From Cocos nucifera (Eukaryota; Streptophyta; Magnoliopsida; Arecales; Arecaceae): 64,000 nt of DNA. The notes under the pieces were generated by a model. That model was not told the origin of the DNA. It saw only the letters and a program-made list of their open reading frames with translations, and did not search any database. Position numbers and translations under genes: made by a program. The stretch is from NCBI GenBank assembly GCA_006176705.1, contig QRFJ01006356.1, positions 1 to 64,000 on the forward strand, read 5' to 3'. Positions 47,063 through 58,204 of the stretch are shown here, piece after piece (the first letter of the stretch is position 1; each line of letters starts with the position of its first letter).

Positions 47063-47657
47063 TGTGAGCTTAGAAGTGGCACTCTCAAGTCTTAAAAATA
47101 TGAGAAGATGGATCATGAAATGATGAGAGCGAGCCAGAAGAGAAATTAGCTCTCCTAGCAAAGTTCAAAAATTGGGCTGGCTTATCCTAAGACTGAGCCT
47201 ACTAAGTTGGGAACTGGGCCAACTTAGTCCAGGACTAGGTCGACTAGGTCTCAAAGAAAAATTCAGACAAAAAGTAGCATTTTTAAACTATTTGCACGAT
47301 ACACAACTAGGTCGGCTCAGTCCCAGACTGAGCCAACCTAATCACAGGTTAGCCTGCTCAGTTTTCGAAGGTTATTATTTTGTGTACATGGATTATTTGG
47401 GTTTGGAGAGTTTTTCTATGAGCTTGACCTTGATCCTTTGTAAAGTATATATACTAAAAATAGATCAAGATTGTAATGAGACTGAGATATACTTAATAAA
47501 AGCTTTTTTCTTCCAGAAATATCTTCTTCTCTTCTTCTCTACTCTTTGAATTGTTTGATCATACTTCTGTATTAATCTCTGAGATGTTCTTTCTTATTGC
47601 TTGGCTAATCACCAGCAACCATGCCAATCCATGTGGGAAGAGCGCATATTCTCGACA
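47063..47657 (+). repeat. Tork-2 3' LTR
   Basis: 595 bp, TGTGAGCTTAGAAG to CTCGACA. It is about 21 bp shorter than the 5' LTR because part of the second 21 bp repeat block is missing. Confidence 0.9.
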
Positions 47658-48081
47658 TTATTATGATTTGAAGCCCTTCATTGTTATTTTGTATTCCATC
47701 CAAACCTTAACTATTAAATCTCAACAGACTGGCACGTCGCGATAACGAACATCACTCTCCATAACAAACTCCACGTGGCTCCAAGTGGCTCACTACCAAA
47801 TGGTTATGGTTATCACCATCAGTTTGTTACACCCTCTAGCTATAAAAGGGATCCTTCAGATATATTTTTCTCAAAGCTTTCTTCTCCTTCCCATTACTCT
47901 GCTTCTTCATATCCTAAGCACTCCATTCCAATTGGCCGAAGAATTAACTTGAGTGTTGGAGGGTCCTACCAGAGTCACCCACCTTCAATTTCGATTTTAT
48001 TTTATAGGTCCCATCGGTGGCCTCACCTTCTCCACTCCATCTACCTGTAGCATCCTCATGAATTTTCGTACCAATAGGATT
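47658..48081 (+). repeat. Gyp LTR, second copy: promoter-proximal to end part
   Basis: Continuation after Tork-2, with a TATA box at 47841-47848 (TATAAAAG) and the end ccaataggatt. Directly after is tgatgctagaaaaggg, which I take as a decayed primer site. LTR copy 1 lacks this primer-like sequence. Confidence 0.85.
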
Positions 48082-48202
48082 GATGCTAGAAAAGGGACTC
48101 TTAAGTCCTTATTCTAAAAGAAGTGTCCAATCGATCCTACCAACCTTTTTTTTTCTCAATTTCTTGAATTTTCCTTTGTTTAATCTCCTCTTGCTTTAGA
48201 GG

Positions 48203-49871
48203 ATGCCTCCAAAGAAGACAATTACCCGGTGGTCTACTGCTTCTACCACCAGATCCGAGCAAGATCTACCCATTTTGATTCCATCATCTGCTTCCCAACG
48301 TCATCCACCACCGGTCATGGTGGACTCAGAGTAGTTCAACTTGCTGATGTAGTAGGTTTAAGGCCTCACCAAAATGGTGCAGGCCATATAGCAGCCTCTG
48401 ATGGTAGCTCAGCTGAAAAACCTCCAGTCAGAGCTTTAAGAACCAACGCCAAGAAAGGCAACCTGAGTCAGCAGACCCATCATCCCCGAAAAGGAGAAGT
48501 AGAGAGCAGTGAGTTCCTATTTCGATTATGATTCTTCTTCAGAGGAGACTTTCCCCATCTATAGTCGGTAGCTTTCTGAGATCCACGGTCGAGATGATAC
48601 TCTCAACCAAAAGCTCTAGGACATGAACCAATGGATTGAGGAGCTCCATCATGTCATCCCAACTCATCATAATGATATCTGCACCGATCCTCCCTTCTCT
48701 ATCAAAATCATGTAAGAATATGTCCCACCAAACTTCAAGCTCTACTAGTTCGGGACCTACGATGGGACTTCTGATCTGGTCGACCATCTAAAGGCCTTCT
48801 GAATTATGATGCTACTTCATGGCATGCTGGACGTCATCCTGTGCTGAGCTTTTCCATCTACCTTGAAAGAAGTAGTGAGAAACTAGTACTCGACCATCAA
48901 GCTGGGTATAATCTTTTCTTTTGACCAAATGAGCTATCAATTTGTAGCTCATTTTATAAGCAACCAATGTTCAAGATGAGGTTCAGATTTTCTCATCAAT
49001 ATAAAGCAGAAAGATGGAGAGTCCATCCAAGCTTACATCAGCCGCTTTAATGCTGCTACATTGGAGGTCTGAAACTTGGACCAATCTGTAACTATGGCTG
49101 CACTAAAGAGTGGTCTTCAGAAGAATGATCTTCTATCCTCCTTGAAAAGGAACTACTCTAGAGATTTTGCTGATATATTGGCTTGGGCTGAAGGTGATGC
49201 CCGGACGGGCGAGGCCTTCAAACTAAAGGTTGACGAGGCTGCAAGAGTGTGGCAAACATGCAAACCCGACAAGTCTGCACCTGAAAGAAAGTCGAGTGAA
49301 GCTCAGTCATGCTTTCGAATGCCTCCTGAGCGTAGATGAGCCTGAACTCCTCCTTGATCTCATTAGCAGAAAAGTCCATATCGAAGAACCCAGTAGAACT
49401 CTCCTCTTAGAAGATTCAACAACTATGCTCCCTTGAATGCCTTGAAGACATAGGTGCTGATGGAGACAAGGGAGCTGTTGCCAAGGCCAGAGAGGATGCG
49501 GACTTATCCGCCAAGTGTAATCCCATCAAGTATTATCTTTACCATCATGATCATGGTCTTGATACTGAAGAATACATCTAGCTTCAGGATGAGATAAGGT
49601 GTTGATTAGGAGAGGTCGGCTGGAGTGATTTATCAGGCACCGACGAAAAAAGAGAGATGATCGTCCGAGAGCCCCACCATAGCCTGAATCATCTTGATGG
49701 GATGAGTCATAGGAAGATCGGCCTCCTCTTAAAGTCATCAACACTATCACTAGGGAACGTCAATGAGGGGAGGCCAGTGGATCAGCGGAGCCAGCAAAGA
49801 AGCAACAAACTAAAAAGCCCATCACTTTCACTGAAGAAGATGCCCAGAAAGTTCAGCTTCCACATAATGAC
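48203..49871 (+). pseudogene. gag: Gyp gag, broken
   Basis: Starts MPPKKTITRWSTAST (ATG 48203). After a variable region come PNFKLY-FGTYDGTSDLVDHLKAF, IKQKDGESIQAYISRFNAAT and LDQSVTMAALKSGLQKNDLL, which are typical of the gypsy capsid-forming gag family. A KYYLYHHDHGLDTEEYI segment near 49530 is the His-rich knuckle-like motif of Tat gags. Stops are frequent before 49076 and a frameshift occurs near 49340. The capsid part is the longest open piece (49076-49339). Confidence 0.85.
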
Positions 49872-50342
49872 ATGGTTGTAGTTACTTTAAATATTGTTGA
49901 TTATGATGTACGCCATATTTTAATTAATAATGAAAGCTCTAGTGATGTCTTGTTTCATGATGCTTTTTATAAAATATCCATATATGATTATAGGATGGGA
50001 TCGATGAATTCTCTGTTAGTAGGATTCACCGTTGATGCAGTGCTGGTAGAAGGAATAATAACATTGCCTATGGTAGCTGGCTGATATCCAAAGCAATCTA
50101 TAGTACAAGTTGATTTTTTGGTAGTCAAAGCCCCTTCTGCCTACAATGCAATCCTTGGCCGATCTGGTTTGAATGCACTTCAAGTTGTAGTTTCTACTTA
50201 CAACCTAAAAATGAAGTTCCCAATCAGGCATGGAGTCAAGGAGGTCAGAGGACATCAGGCACAAGCTTGGCACTACTGTAGTATTGCCTTACAAGGGGAA
50301 AGACAAGCAGATCTTTGTCCAATGGATGGGCTTGAAGCTTGA
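49872..50342 (+). pseudogene. pol: Gyp protease, catalytic residue lost
   Basis: Open from VVVTLNIVDYDVRHILINN. The Tat protease site, normally L-I-D-N-G-S-S, reads LINNESSSDVLF: Asp is Asn (codon 49926-49928) and Gly is Glu (49932-49934). A second conserved part reads APSAYNAILGRSGLNALQVVVSTYNLKMKFP. One stop near 50082. It would have processed the polyprotein; it cannot work as it stands. Confidence 0.85.
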
Positions 50343-51850
50343 GATGATCTATCTGAAGAAAGAGGAGAATCCATCGATGACCTTGCAAAGATCCCTCTGA
50401 ATGAGGAGAATAACGAACATACTATGAAGATTGGCTTGAACCTAAAAGGAGAAGTTAGAAAGTAGCTCGTCATATTCTTACAAAGGAATGTTGATGTCTT
50501 TGCCTGGGCACCTGCAGACATGCTTGAGATAAATACAGAAGTTATGGAGCACCGCTTGGATGTGGATCTTAAGCAACGATCAGTGAAATAGAAAAAATAC
50601 AGTTTTGCATCGAAGAGGCAGAAGGCTATAATGGATGAAGTCAACAAACTTCTTAAGGCAGGATTCATTCGAGAAGTGCTTTACCCATATTGGATTGCAA
50701 ATGTTGTCCTAGTTAAAAAGGCAAATGGCAAGTAGAGGATGTGCATAGACTTCATAGATTTAAACACAACTTGTCCAAAAGATAGCTATCCTTTGTCCAG
50801 GATCGACCAACTAGTGCACGCAACTTTGGGCCATGAGCTCCTCACCTCATGGATGCTTTCTTCGGATATAATCAAATCTGGATGACACCATAGGATGAGG
50901 AAAAGGCTGCTTTTATTACTGACCATGGTCTTTATTATAATAGGATGATGCCGTTTGGGCTTAAAAATGTAGGTGCAACATACCATCACCTGATGAATAA
51001 AATTTTTAAGGAGCATGTCGATCGCAACATGGAGATCTATGTAGATGATATGCTGGTTAAAAGTCGATCTTCGCCAAGTCATATTGCCGACCTTGAGGAG
51101 ATCTTTAGTACCCTCTAGAAATACAAGATGAAACAAAACCCCATGAAATGCACCTTCGAAGTAATCTCGGAGAAGTTCTTGGAATTCGTGGTGTCAAGTC
51201 ACGGCATGGAGGCCAACCCAAAGAAGATCAGAGCCATCCAAGAAATAACTATCCCAAAAATAATAAAAGAAGTTCAACGCCTCACAAGCAAGCTGGCAGC
51301 TCTGAATCGCTTCATGTCAAGATAGGCGGAGTGCTGCATGCCCTTCTTTTAAGTACTCAAGTAGCCCAAGAACTTCAACTAGACTCCTGAGTGTCAACAG
51401 GCCCTTGAAGAATTAAAGAGCTATCTTAGTTCACCCCCATTACTTGCAAAACCTGAATCTATGGAAGAACTATTCTTGTACCTCACCGTATCTCCAGTAG
51501 CTACTGGAGCCATACTGATCAGGAAAGAAGCTAAAGTTCAAAAGTAGATCTACTATATAAGCCGAGTCTTGAGGGACACAGAAACAAGATATGTCAAATT
51601 AGAAAAGCTAACCTATACCTTGTTGGTTACAGCCAGGAAGCTCCAACCTTATTTTTAGGAGCATACAATTACTCTTCTTACTGATCAACCTATCAAGACA
51701 GTCCTTCATCGACCCGATACCTTTAGTAGAATGACAAAGTGGATGATTGAGCTGACGAAATTCAATATCCATTTCCAATCTCAACCATCCATTAAAGCTC
51801 AAATACTGACTGATTTCATAGTAGAATGCACTATTCTGGAGAAAATTGAA
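50343..51850 (+). pseudogene. pol: Gyp reverse transcriptase and RNase H, broken
   Basis: RT: DVFAWAPADMLEI, KRQKAIMDEVNKLLKAGFIREV, VVLVKKANGK, then shifted frames carry RMMPFGLKN- and EIYVDDMLVKS-type segments with YVDD at 51038-51049. The thumb/connection segment KFLEFVVSSHGMEANPKKI follows near 51175. RNase H (about 51470-51820): LYLTVSPVATGAIL, ISRVLRDTETRYVKLEKL, LLTDQPIKTVLHRPD. Stops near 50462, 50588 and 50733; frameshifts between 50800 and 51130. Confidence 0.87.
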
Positions 51851-51899
51851 CTAGAGCACCAAGAAGTTTTTATCCCTGGCTCTCCTGAAGAGAAGGTTG

Positions 51900-52345
51900 A
51901 TCTCCCTAAAAACTTCTGGATATGTATATGGATGGTTCATCTAATGCTTTCGGGGCAGGTGCAGATTTGATCCTCATCAATTTGGAAGGAGTTGTAGTGG
52001 AGTATGCATTACGCTTTGACTTTCCTACCGCTAATAATAGAGCAGAGTATGAATCCCTGCTTACAGGACTAAGAATAGCCAAAGAGCTAGAAGTACGGTA
52101 TCTAAAGGATTATAGTGACTCTCAGCTGGTGGTGGAGCAAGTTAATAACTCCTTTGAAGCCCAAGAGAAAAGTATGAAAAAGTACTTGAAAAGAGTGAAG
52201 AGCTTAAGTTCGGCCTTTGATAATTTTAACATTTAGCAGATCTCCAGGATAAAGAACATTAGAGCCGACCTCCTTTCTAAGCTGGCCACCTTAGCACCAA
52301 ACAAACTACCAAAAAAAGTCCTTTTTAAGATCCTGTAATGCCAGA
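51900..52345 (+). pseudogene. pol: Gyp second RNase H (archaeal type, aRH)
   Basis: 104 codons open at 51922-52236: MYMDGSSNAFGAGADLIL, EYALRFDFPTANNRAEYESL, KDYSDSQLVVEQVNN, then IRADLLSKLATLA after a TAG. The D (MDGSS), E (AEYESL) and D (YSDSQLV) positions of the RNase H fold are all readable. A second RNase H after the retroviral-type one is a known feature of Tat elements. It is the best preserved Gyp pol domain. Confidence 0.85.
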
Positions 52346-53614
52346 GTTCAAAAAAGCCCCAGGCAATAATGCAAGTTGATCATGAGCCTAGCTGGATCAA
52401 CCCATTGGTAGCGTAGCTCAAGGAAGAAATTCTTTCCAAAGACTATAAAGAAGTTTGAAAGTTAAGAAATCAAGCATCCCACTACATTTTATATGAAAAT
52501 AAGTTGTATAAGAGTTCATAATCATTTCCACTCCTGAAGTATCTCCCATCTTTAGAAGCTAGCTATGCCTTGAGGAAAGTTCATGAAGGAATTTGCAAAA
52601 ATCAACTAGGGGTGGGATCCTTATCATACAAGTTACTCCGTCAGGGATACTATTGGCCGACAATGCATTAAGATGCAGCAGATTATGTGAGAAAGGTGTC
52701 AAAGAAATGCAAACATTTAGAGACAGCCGGCTTCACAGCTTACACCACTAAGCGCCTTCTGGCCATTCGAGCAATAGGGAATGGATATACTCGGACCTTT
52801 TATTATGGCATCTAGATAGTGAAAGTTTCTGCTTGTGGTAGTGCATTATTTTACTAAGTGGGTCGAAGCCGAATCACTATCAAAAATTACTTGAACCAAA
52901 GTACAGGACTTCATCTAGAAGTCAATTGTTTATAAGTTTGGTCTACCTTGGATGCTAATCACTGATAATGGGTGTCAGTTCACAGTTGTGAAGTTTGCTG
53001 AGTTTTGTAAAAATCTGAATATATCTCATCACTTTACATTAGTGGCTCATTCGTAAGTGAATGGTGAGACAGAAGTGACTAATAGAACCTTACTTCAAGG
53101 GATAAATGCCAGGCTTGAAAGAGCAAAAGAAACCTAGGTGGATGAACACTATCATGTGCTCTGGACTTACTGAACTATCTAAAGATTATCCACTGGAGAA
53201 ATATCCTTTATGTTGGCCTTCAGAATGGAGGCAGTTATCCTGATCGAACTAGAACTTCCCTCAGCATGAGTACTGTCCTTCAATGAACAAAGCAACTCAC
53301 AGGACCTTCGAGCTAACCTTGATCTACTGGAAGAAAAGAGAAAAAAGACCCAGATCTGAATGGTAGCTTATAAGTAAAGGATAGTCCACTACTATAACTC
53401 GAGGGTCAGAAGCAAATTCTTCATAATAGGGGATCTTGTACTTCAACGAGCAGATATTTCATAGCCTCAAAATCATGAAAAGCTCCTTTTGAACTAAAAA
53501 GATCCTTACGAGATGGTGGAAATCATCCGACAAGAAACATATTATTTAAAAGAACTCGAAGGATCTATGCTCCCATAGCTTCGAAATTTGAAAAATCTAT
53601 GAATGTACTACTAG
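52346..53614 (+). pseudogene. pol: Gyp integrase, broken
   Basis: HHCC part: VHEGICKNQLGVGSLSYKLLRQGYYWP, though the following Cys pair is blurred. The catalytic core is scattered over frames: an AIGNGYTRTF-type first segment, KWVEAESLSKIT-type text near 52860, ITDNGCQFT near 52970, then the NGETEVTNRTLLQG-type segment near 53065 holding the Glu. C-terminal part near 53500 reads GPYEMVEIIRQETYYLKELEG-like. No chromodomain seen. Stops and shifts throughout; the last recognisable codons end at 53614. Confidence 0.8.
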
Positions 53615-53699
53615 TAATTCAATCCTAATAAAATTCTTTTATTTCAATATTTTTATTTCTTGGCGCAAAATCATATGATGACAGGAAATGATCCAACCA

Positions 53700-55060
53700 A
53701 ACTTTATCAATAAACAAAGTAGAAGACCTTCAATTATTTAAGACAGGAGGAGGAGAGAGGCCCTTTCAACGATCCTTTTATACTCCTAGGATCTTGTTAG
53801 GGATAGAAGGAGAATCTCATCCTAACAAAGATAAAGGCCAATCCTGCTAGAAATAGGAGGAGGACCTCGTCCTAACAGGGAGATAAAGTAAAAGTCAATC
53901 ATGTTAGGAATAAGAGGAGAACCTCATCCTATCATGGATGAAGACCTTTAGTTATTTCAGATAGGAGGAGGGAAGAGGCCCTTTCAACAGTCCTTTTGTA
54001 CCCTTAGAATATTGTTAGGGATAGGAGGAGAATCTTGCCTTCACAAAGGTAAAGGCCAATCCTGTCAGGAATAGGAGGAGGACCTCATCTTGATAAGAAA
54101 ATAAAGTAAAGGCCAATCGTGTTAGGAACAAGAGAAAAATCTCGTCGTGACATGGATGAAGACCTTCGTTTATTTAAGATGGGAGAAGGAAAGAGACTCT
54201 TTCAACGGCCCTTTTATGCCCCTAGTTTCTTGTTAGAGATAGAAGGAGAATCTCATCCTAACAAAGGTAAAGGCAAATCCTGTCAGGAATAGGAGGAGGA
54301 CCTCATCCTAATAGGAGAATAATGTAAAGGCCAACCGTATCAAGAATAGGAGGAGAACCTCATCTTGACATGGATGAAGATCTTTGGTTATTTAAGATGG
54401 AAGGAGGGAAGAGGCCTTTCAATGGTCTTTTGTGCCCCTATGACCTTGATTTGGGATAGGAGGAGAACCTTGCCCTAATAAAGATAAAGGCCAACCCTAT
54501 TAGGAATAGAAGGAGGATCTCATCCGGATAGGGAGATAAAGTAAATACCAACCATATCAGGGACAAGAGGAGAACCTCCCCTAACATGGATGAAAATCTT
54601 CGATTATTTAAAATAGGAGGAGGGGAGAGGTCCTTCCGATGGCCATTTTGTGCCCCTAGGACCTTGTTAGGGATAGGAGGAGAACCTCACCCTAACAATG
54701 GTAAAGGCCAATCCCATCCAGAGCAGGAGGAGGATCTCATCTAGACAAACGATAAAGTAAAGGCCAAAAATGTCTAGAACAAGAGGAGAACCTCATCCTG
54801 ATATGGATGAAGACCTTCGATTATTTAAGACAGGAGGAGGGGAGAGATCTTTTCAACAATCCTTTTGTGCCTCTATGATCTTGATTAGGGATAGGAGGAG
54901 AACCTCGCCCTAACAAAGGTAAAGGCCAATCCTATTAGGAATAGGAGGAGGATCTTGTCGTGACAGAAGGTCAAGATAAAGATCAACCACGTTAGGAATA
55001 GGAGGAGGACCTCATACTGACATGTAGGAGAACCTCTGATTTTATAAGATGGGAGGAAAA
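53700..55060 (+). repeat. 217 bp tandem array between Gyp pol and the antisense ORF
   Basis: The phrase gatgaagaccttcgattattt recurs near 53721, 53937, 54155, 54370, 54589, 54806 and (degenerate) 55024, a spacing of 215-219 bp and about six copies. Each unit is built of three shorter parts that each carry ataggaggaggacctc. It has no coding frame. Arrays in this position are known in Tat/Ogre-like elements. Confidence 0.92.
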
Positions 55061-55197
55061 TGAAGAATTTAACAAACATCGAATCCATGCAAGATAGAGG
55101 ATGATTGAAGAAAAGCATCATTTCATTAAAATGAAAGTCTATTATAAGACAAAGGTTTGCAAAACTACGAACAAAAGGAAAGAAGAGAAATAAAGTC

Positions 55198-58100
55198 CTA
55201 AGAAGGCTTAGAATCCTTAGACTTCAAACTACTGACTTCGACCATTATGAGAGACTGCTTCAAGCTAATAACCTCTTCTTCAAATTTCTTCCTTTTCAAT
55301 AGGCTCTCTACAAATAATCTGTCAGCCCACTAGAAATTATCTCTAGATTCCCATAATTATCTTCTTAGGACCTCTGACTCAGCCTCCACGTCCTTAACAA
55401 CTTGTTGCTCATAGGCTAATTGGATCTTCTGTAGTTGAAGTTCAGCCTTCTCCTTCTCATACAACTCGAAAAGATCATCAAAGGATTTTCTTAAAGAAGC
55501 GAGTTGCTCAGGCTCCCTGCTAACACTGGCCTGCTGATTATTGGCTAACTACTTTTGAAGACAAGTCACTTCATCTCTAGCCACCTTGAGCTCACATTTG
55601 AGTCGAGACATTTTTTTTGCCCAGCATACTCTATAACTGCTATGCCAGGCTTCAATGTCTTGAGGTTATTTTCGAAGCTCCAAAAATTTCTTCGACTAAT
55701 CCCAATCATACCGTGCTTTATTGAAAGACCATGGTGAGCTCCCTTCCAATAGCAGGTTTTTTTCTTTAGATGCATTGAGCTTAACTTCAAGAGAACTGAC
55801 TTTAGACGTCAAGGACCACGTCTTCTCATTGCCAAGCTTCTTCATCCACTCTAGCTCTTTTGTTAGATGGTGCTTCTTACTGATGTAGTCCATAGCATCC
55901 TTTTTATGGACCTATCGGAGATAAGTAATTTCAATCATGGCTTCAGAATAAAGAATTCTCAACTTTCGAAGCTTGTCCTCTGCTTTCTCTTACTTCTTCT
56001 TAGCTTGATGAGCCTCTTTCCTTAGGCCCTTTATGTGGGACTTCAAGGGGACACCCTAAAGAAAGAGGTCGGCCTCGACAAGAGACTGCACTTGAAGCAT
56101 AAAAATATCATCACATAGATTTCATAGAAGAAAAGCTCTTTCTCAAAATTGACTTCATTAATCAGAATGATTCTAATACAAGAGAAAAAAATGAAAAGAA
56201 AATACAAAAGTAGGAGGTTTCAGACCTCCGAAAGATTGGTGGAAGAGTCTGGAGGTGCCACCTCAATCGACTCAGACCCTTCAATAGTGGCAGGAGTAGA
56301 GGAGGTTGGAAGTGTTGTGGAGGCTGGCTTGGTAGGTGGGAGGTCGGCTGCAATGATAGATGGATCCATCACTTCCTCCAGAGCCCCTTTGTACAAGAAG
56401 TGGAGGTCGAGCTCCAAAAATATGCTGGCAACCCTATTCTCGTAGAGCTCGAAATACTTATTGAAGGCCTCTTGGCTGAATTTGACATTCAGATCCCTCA
56501 TTTCGAGAGAGACCTTGAACTCTTCTATCGTTCGGCCCATCACCTCCAAGACCTGCCTCAAAATTTGCTCTTTTAATTCAGCAATCTTAGCTTTAGCTCT
56601 TCTCCTCCGCTCTTTCTCTAGGCCAAGAGTGGTCCTCAACTCCTTCGATGCCTCTTTCTCCTTATGGAGTGCCTCCTGAAGAACCTCGACCTCAATAATT
56701 TTTTCCTTCAAGGAGCAATCAACCTTGTCTCGCTCCTTAATAAGGCGCTCGACCTTGACCTGGTGATCCTCGTGGGCCTTCTCCAATACTGACCTTAAGC
56801 GATCCAAAGATCTGATGTAGCCCAATAGTTGATGACCCATCTGTTCAAAAACATATTTATGATGGCAAAATGAGCAGTACGGACAAGAAAATATTAAGAA
56901 AGTTAAAAAGAAGAAAGAAAAGGATAAAGTGACTACCTTGAGAAAGGATGCAGGAGAATCCTAAGCACGTTGGTCAACATTGGCAACCACAATCCTATCG
57001 ACCACTTTGGGTATAGTAAGCCCATCGACCAAACCTCGGACGACTTCATGATTATTGAAAGGGTTCTCCCCTATTTCTTCGTTGGAGCGTTGGGCTCATT
57101 AAGGAAGACCTTCTATTGGGACTTCCTCAAAATCCTTCTAGTCCTCTTCTTCTCCACCTCTTTCTCCCTTCGAAGGAGAGGTTTTGGGGCTTGGGCCTCA
57201 AAGGGGGGGCTCGACGACATTGGAGGATCGACGGCCTCAGTGGCAAGTCCGGGCTCGAAAGTTGGAGAAACTTCGACCTCGAAAGCAATTTTGGGGGCAC
57301 CCATGGCACTAACGAGAATCACAGGAATTGGAATGTCAACCCTCGCTCCTTTTGAGCTCTCAACCAATGCCTTTCCTTTCCTCTTATGAGCTGGAAGTCC
57401 CCTCATAAGCATCTCAACTGCTTGTGGATCCATTTCCATAGTAAAGAAGACAAAAATATAGTGAAAAAAAATAGAGAAAGGAATAAAAAGGAGGTTAACC
57501 TACAACTTCGATCGTGTACCTGTTGGATTCAAGGGACTGAGGCCAAGGTTGAATAGGGTTTGTTCTTTGATTAGCTCGAACATAGGAGGAGTTTGAAAAT
57601 CCTTAATTTTGCTAACCGACTCCTGATCCTCTTTTTCTAACCTCGGAACTTGATGAATGGAATCTCTCAGGTTTTCCCAAGGCAGAAGTCCTAAATCTAA
57701 GGTTGGGCAAAAAATAAAAATGAACTTCTCTTTTCAGTTGTGGATCAAGGAGGGGGCACCCTTAAGGAATCCCTTCTTGCTGAACTAGGATGAGACATAC
57801 CACCAGTTCTTTACAGTAGGGTGATGCTTAAAGGTAAAGTAAGTTCGAAAAAGCGAAGTAGTAGGCCAAACATTGGCTAATATGCAGAGAGCAAGAAATC
57901 CTACTATGAACCTAAAGGAGTTCGGCACTATAGAAGCTAAAGAGATGTCTAGAAAATAAAAAAGAAAAACAATAAAGATGGGGAGAGAAAGTCATAATCC
58001 TGCATAGAATGCCTCCAAATACAAGTAGAATCGACCTAGAGGAGGGAAGCAAGCTTGACCGCTCAGCCCAGGAAGTTCCAGCTCGCACTTAGCAAGCACC

Positions 58101-58204
58101 CCATACTGGATCCTGATTAATAGCAGATCTTCAATGGTTAAAGAGCAAGGGATAGTCTCGGGTATAAAGCTTGGCTGAAGTACTATCCTAGATTCATCTT
58201 CCAT
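55198..58204 (-). pseudogene. Gyp antisense ORF, gypsy-type putative transposon protein, likely spliced
   Basis: Minus strand, opposite to gag-pol. The start MEDESRIVLQPSFIPETIP (58204) leads through TIEDLLLIRIQYGV, LPGLSGQACFPPLGRFYLYLEAF and a SLFRTYFTFKHHPTVKNWWYVSS segment, as in the plant family once annotated as a putative gypsy type transposon (PF04195). Then come a Pro-rich, Lys/Arg-containing linker (57439-57113), a coiled-coil stretch (56840-56226) and a second coiled coil ending at 55198. Candidate GT-AG introns: 56841-56936 and 56086-56225, both phase 0; a third donor at 57519 has no clear acceptor. A few stops (three in exon 1) suggest decay. The cellular role of this family is not known. 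Confidence 0.7.

Larger units (their letters stand above)
42115..47657 (+). mobile_element. Tork-2: small Tork/TNT1-like copia element in the Gyp LTR
   Basis: 5543 bp with LTRs 42115-42730 and 47063-47657, primer site at 42733, gag-pol, and a purine tract before the 3' LTR. Flanking 5-mers are atatt (42110-42114) and ttatt (47658-47662). Taking it out rejoins tctctagaaatatt to atgatttgaagccc, as in LTR copy 1. The LTRs differ at roughly one site in six or seven, so it is old. Pol is full of frameshifts. Confidence 0.93.

Noticed and set aside
49526..50668. Minus-strand ORFs opposite Gyp gag-pol
   Set aside because: They are shadows of the plus-strand protease and RT frames and have no recognisable motifs.
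56149..57389. Plus-strand ORFs at 56149-56445, 56461-56679 and 56970-57389
   Set aside because: They mirror the minus-strand coiled-coil protein; composition and domain match favour the minus strand.
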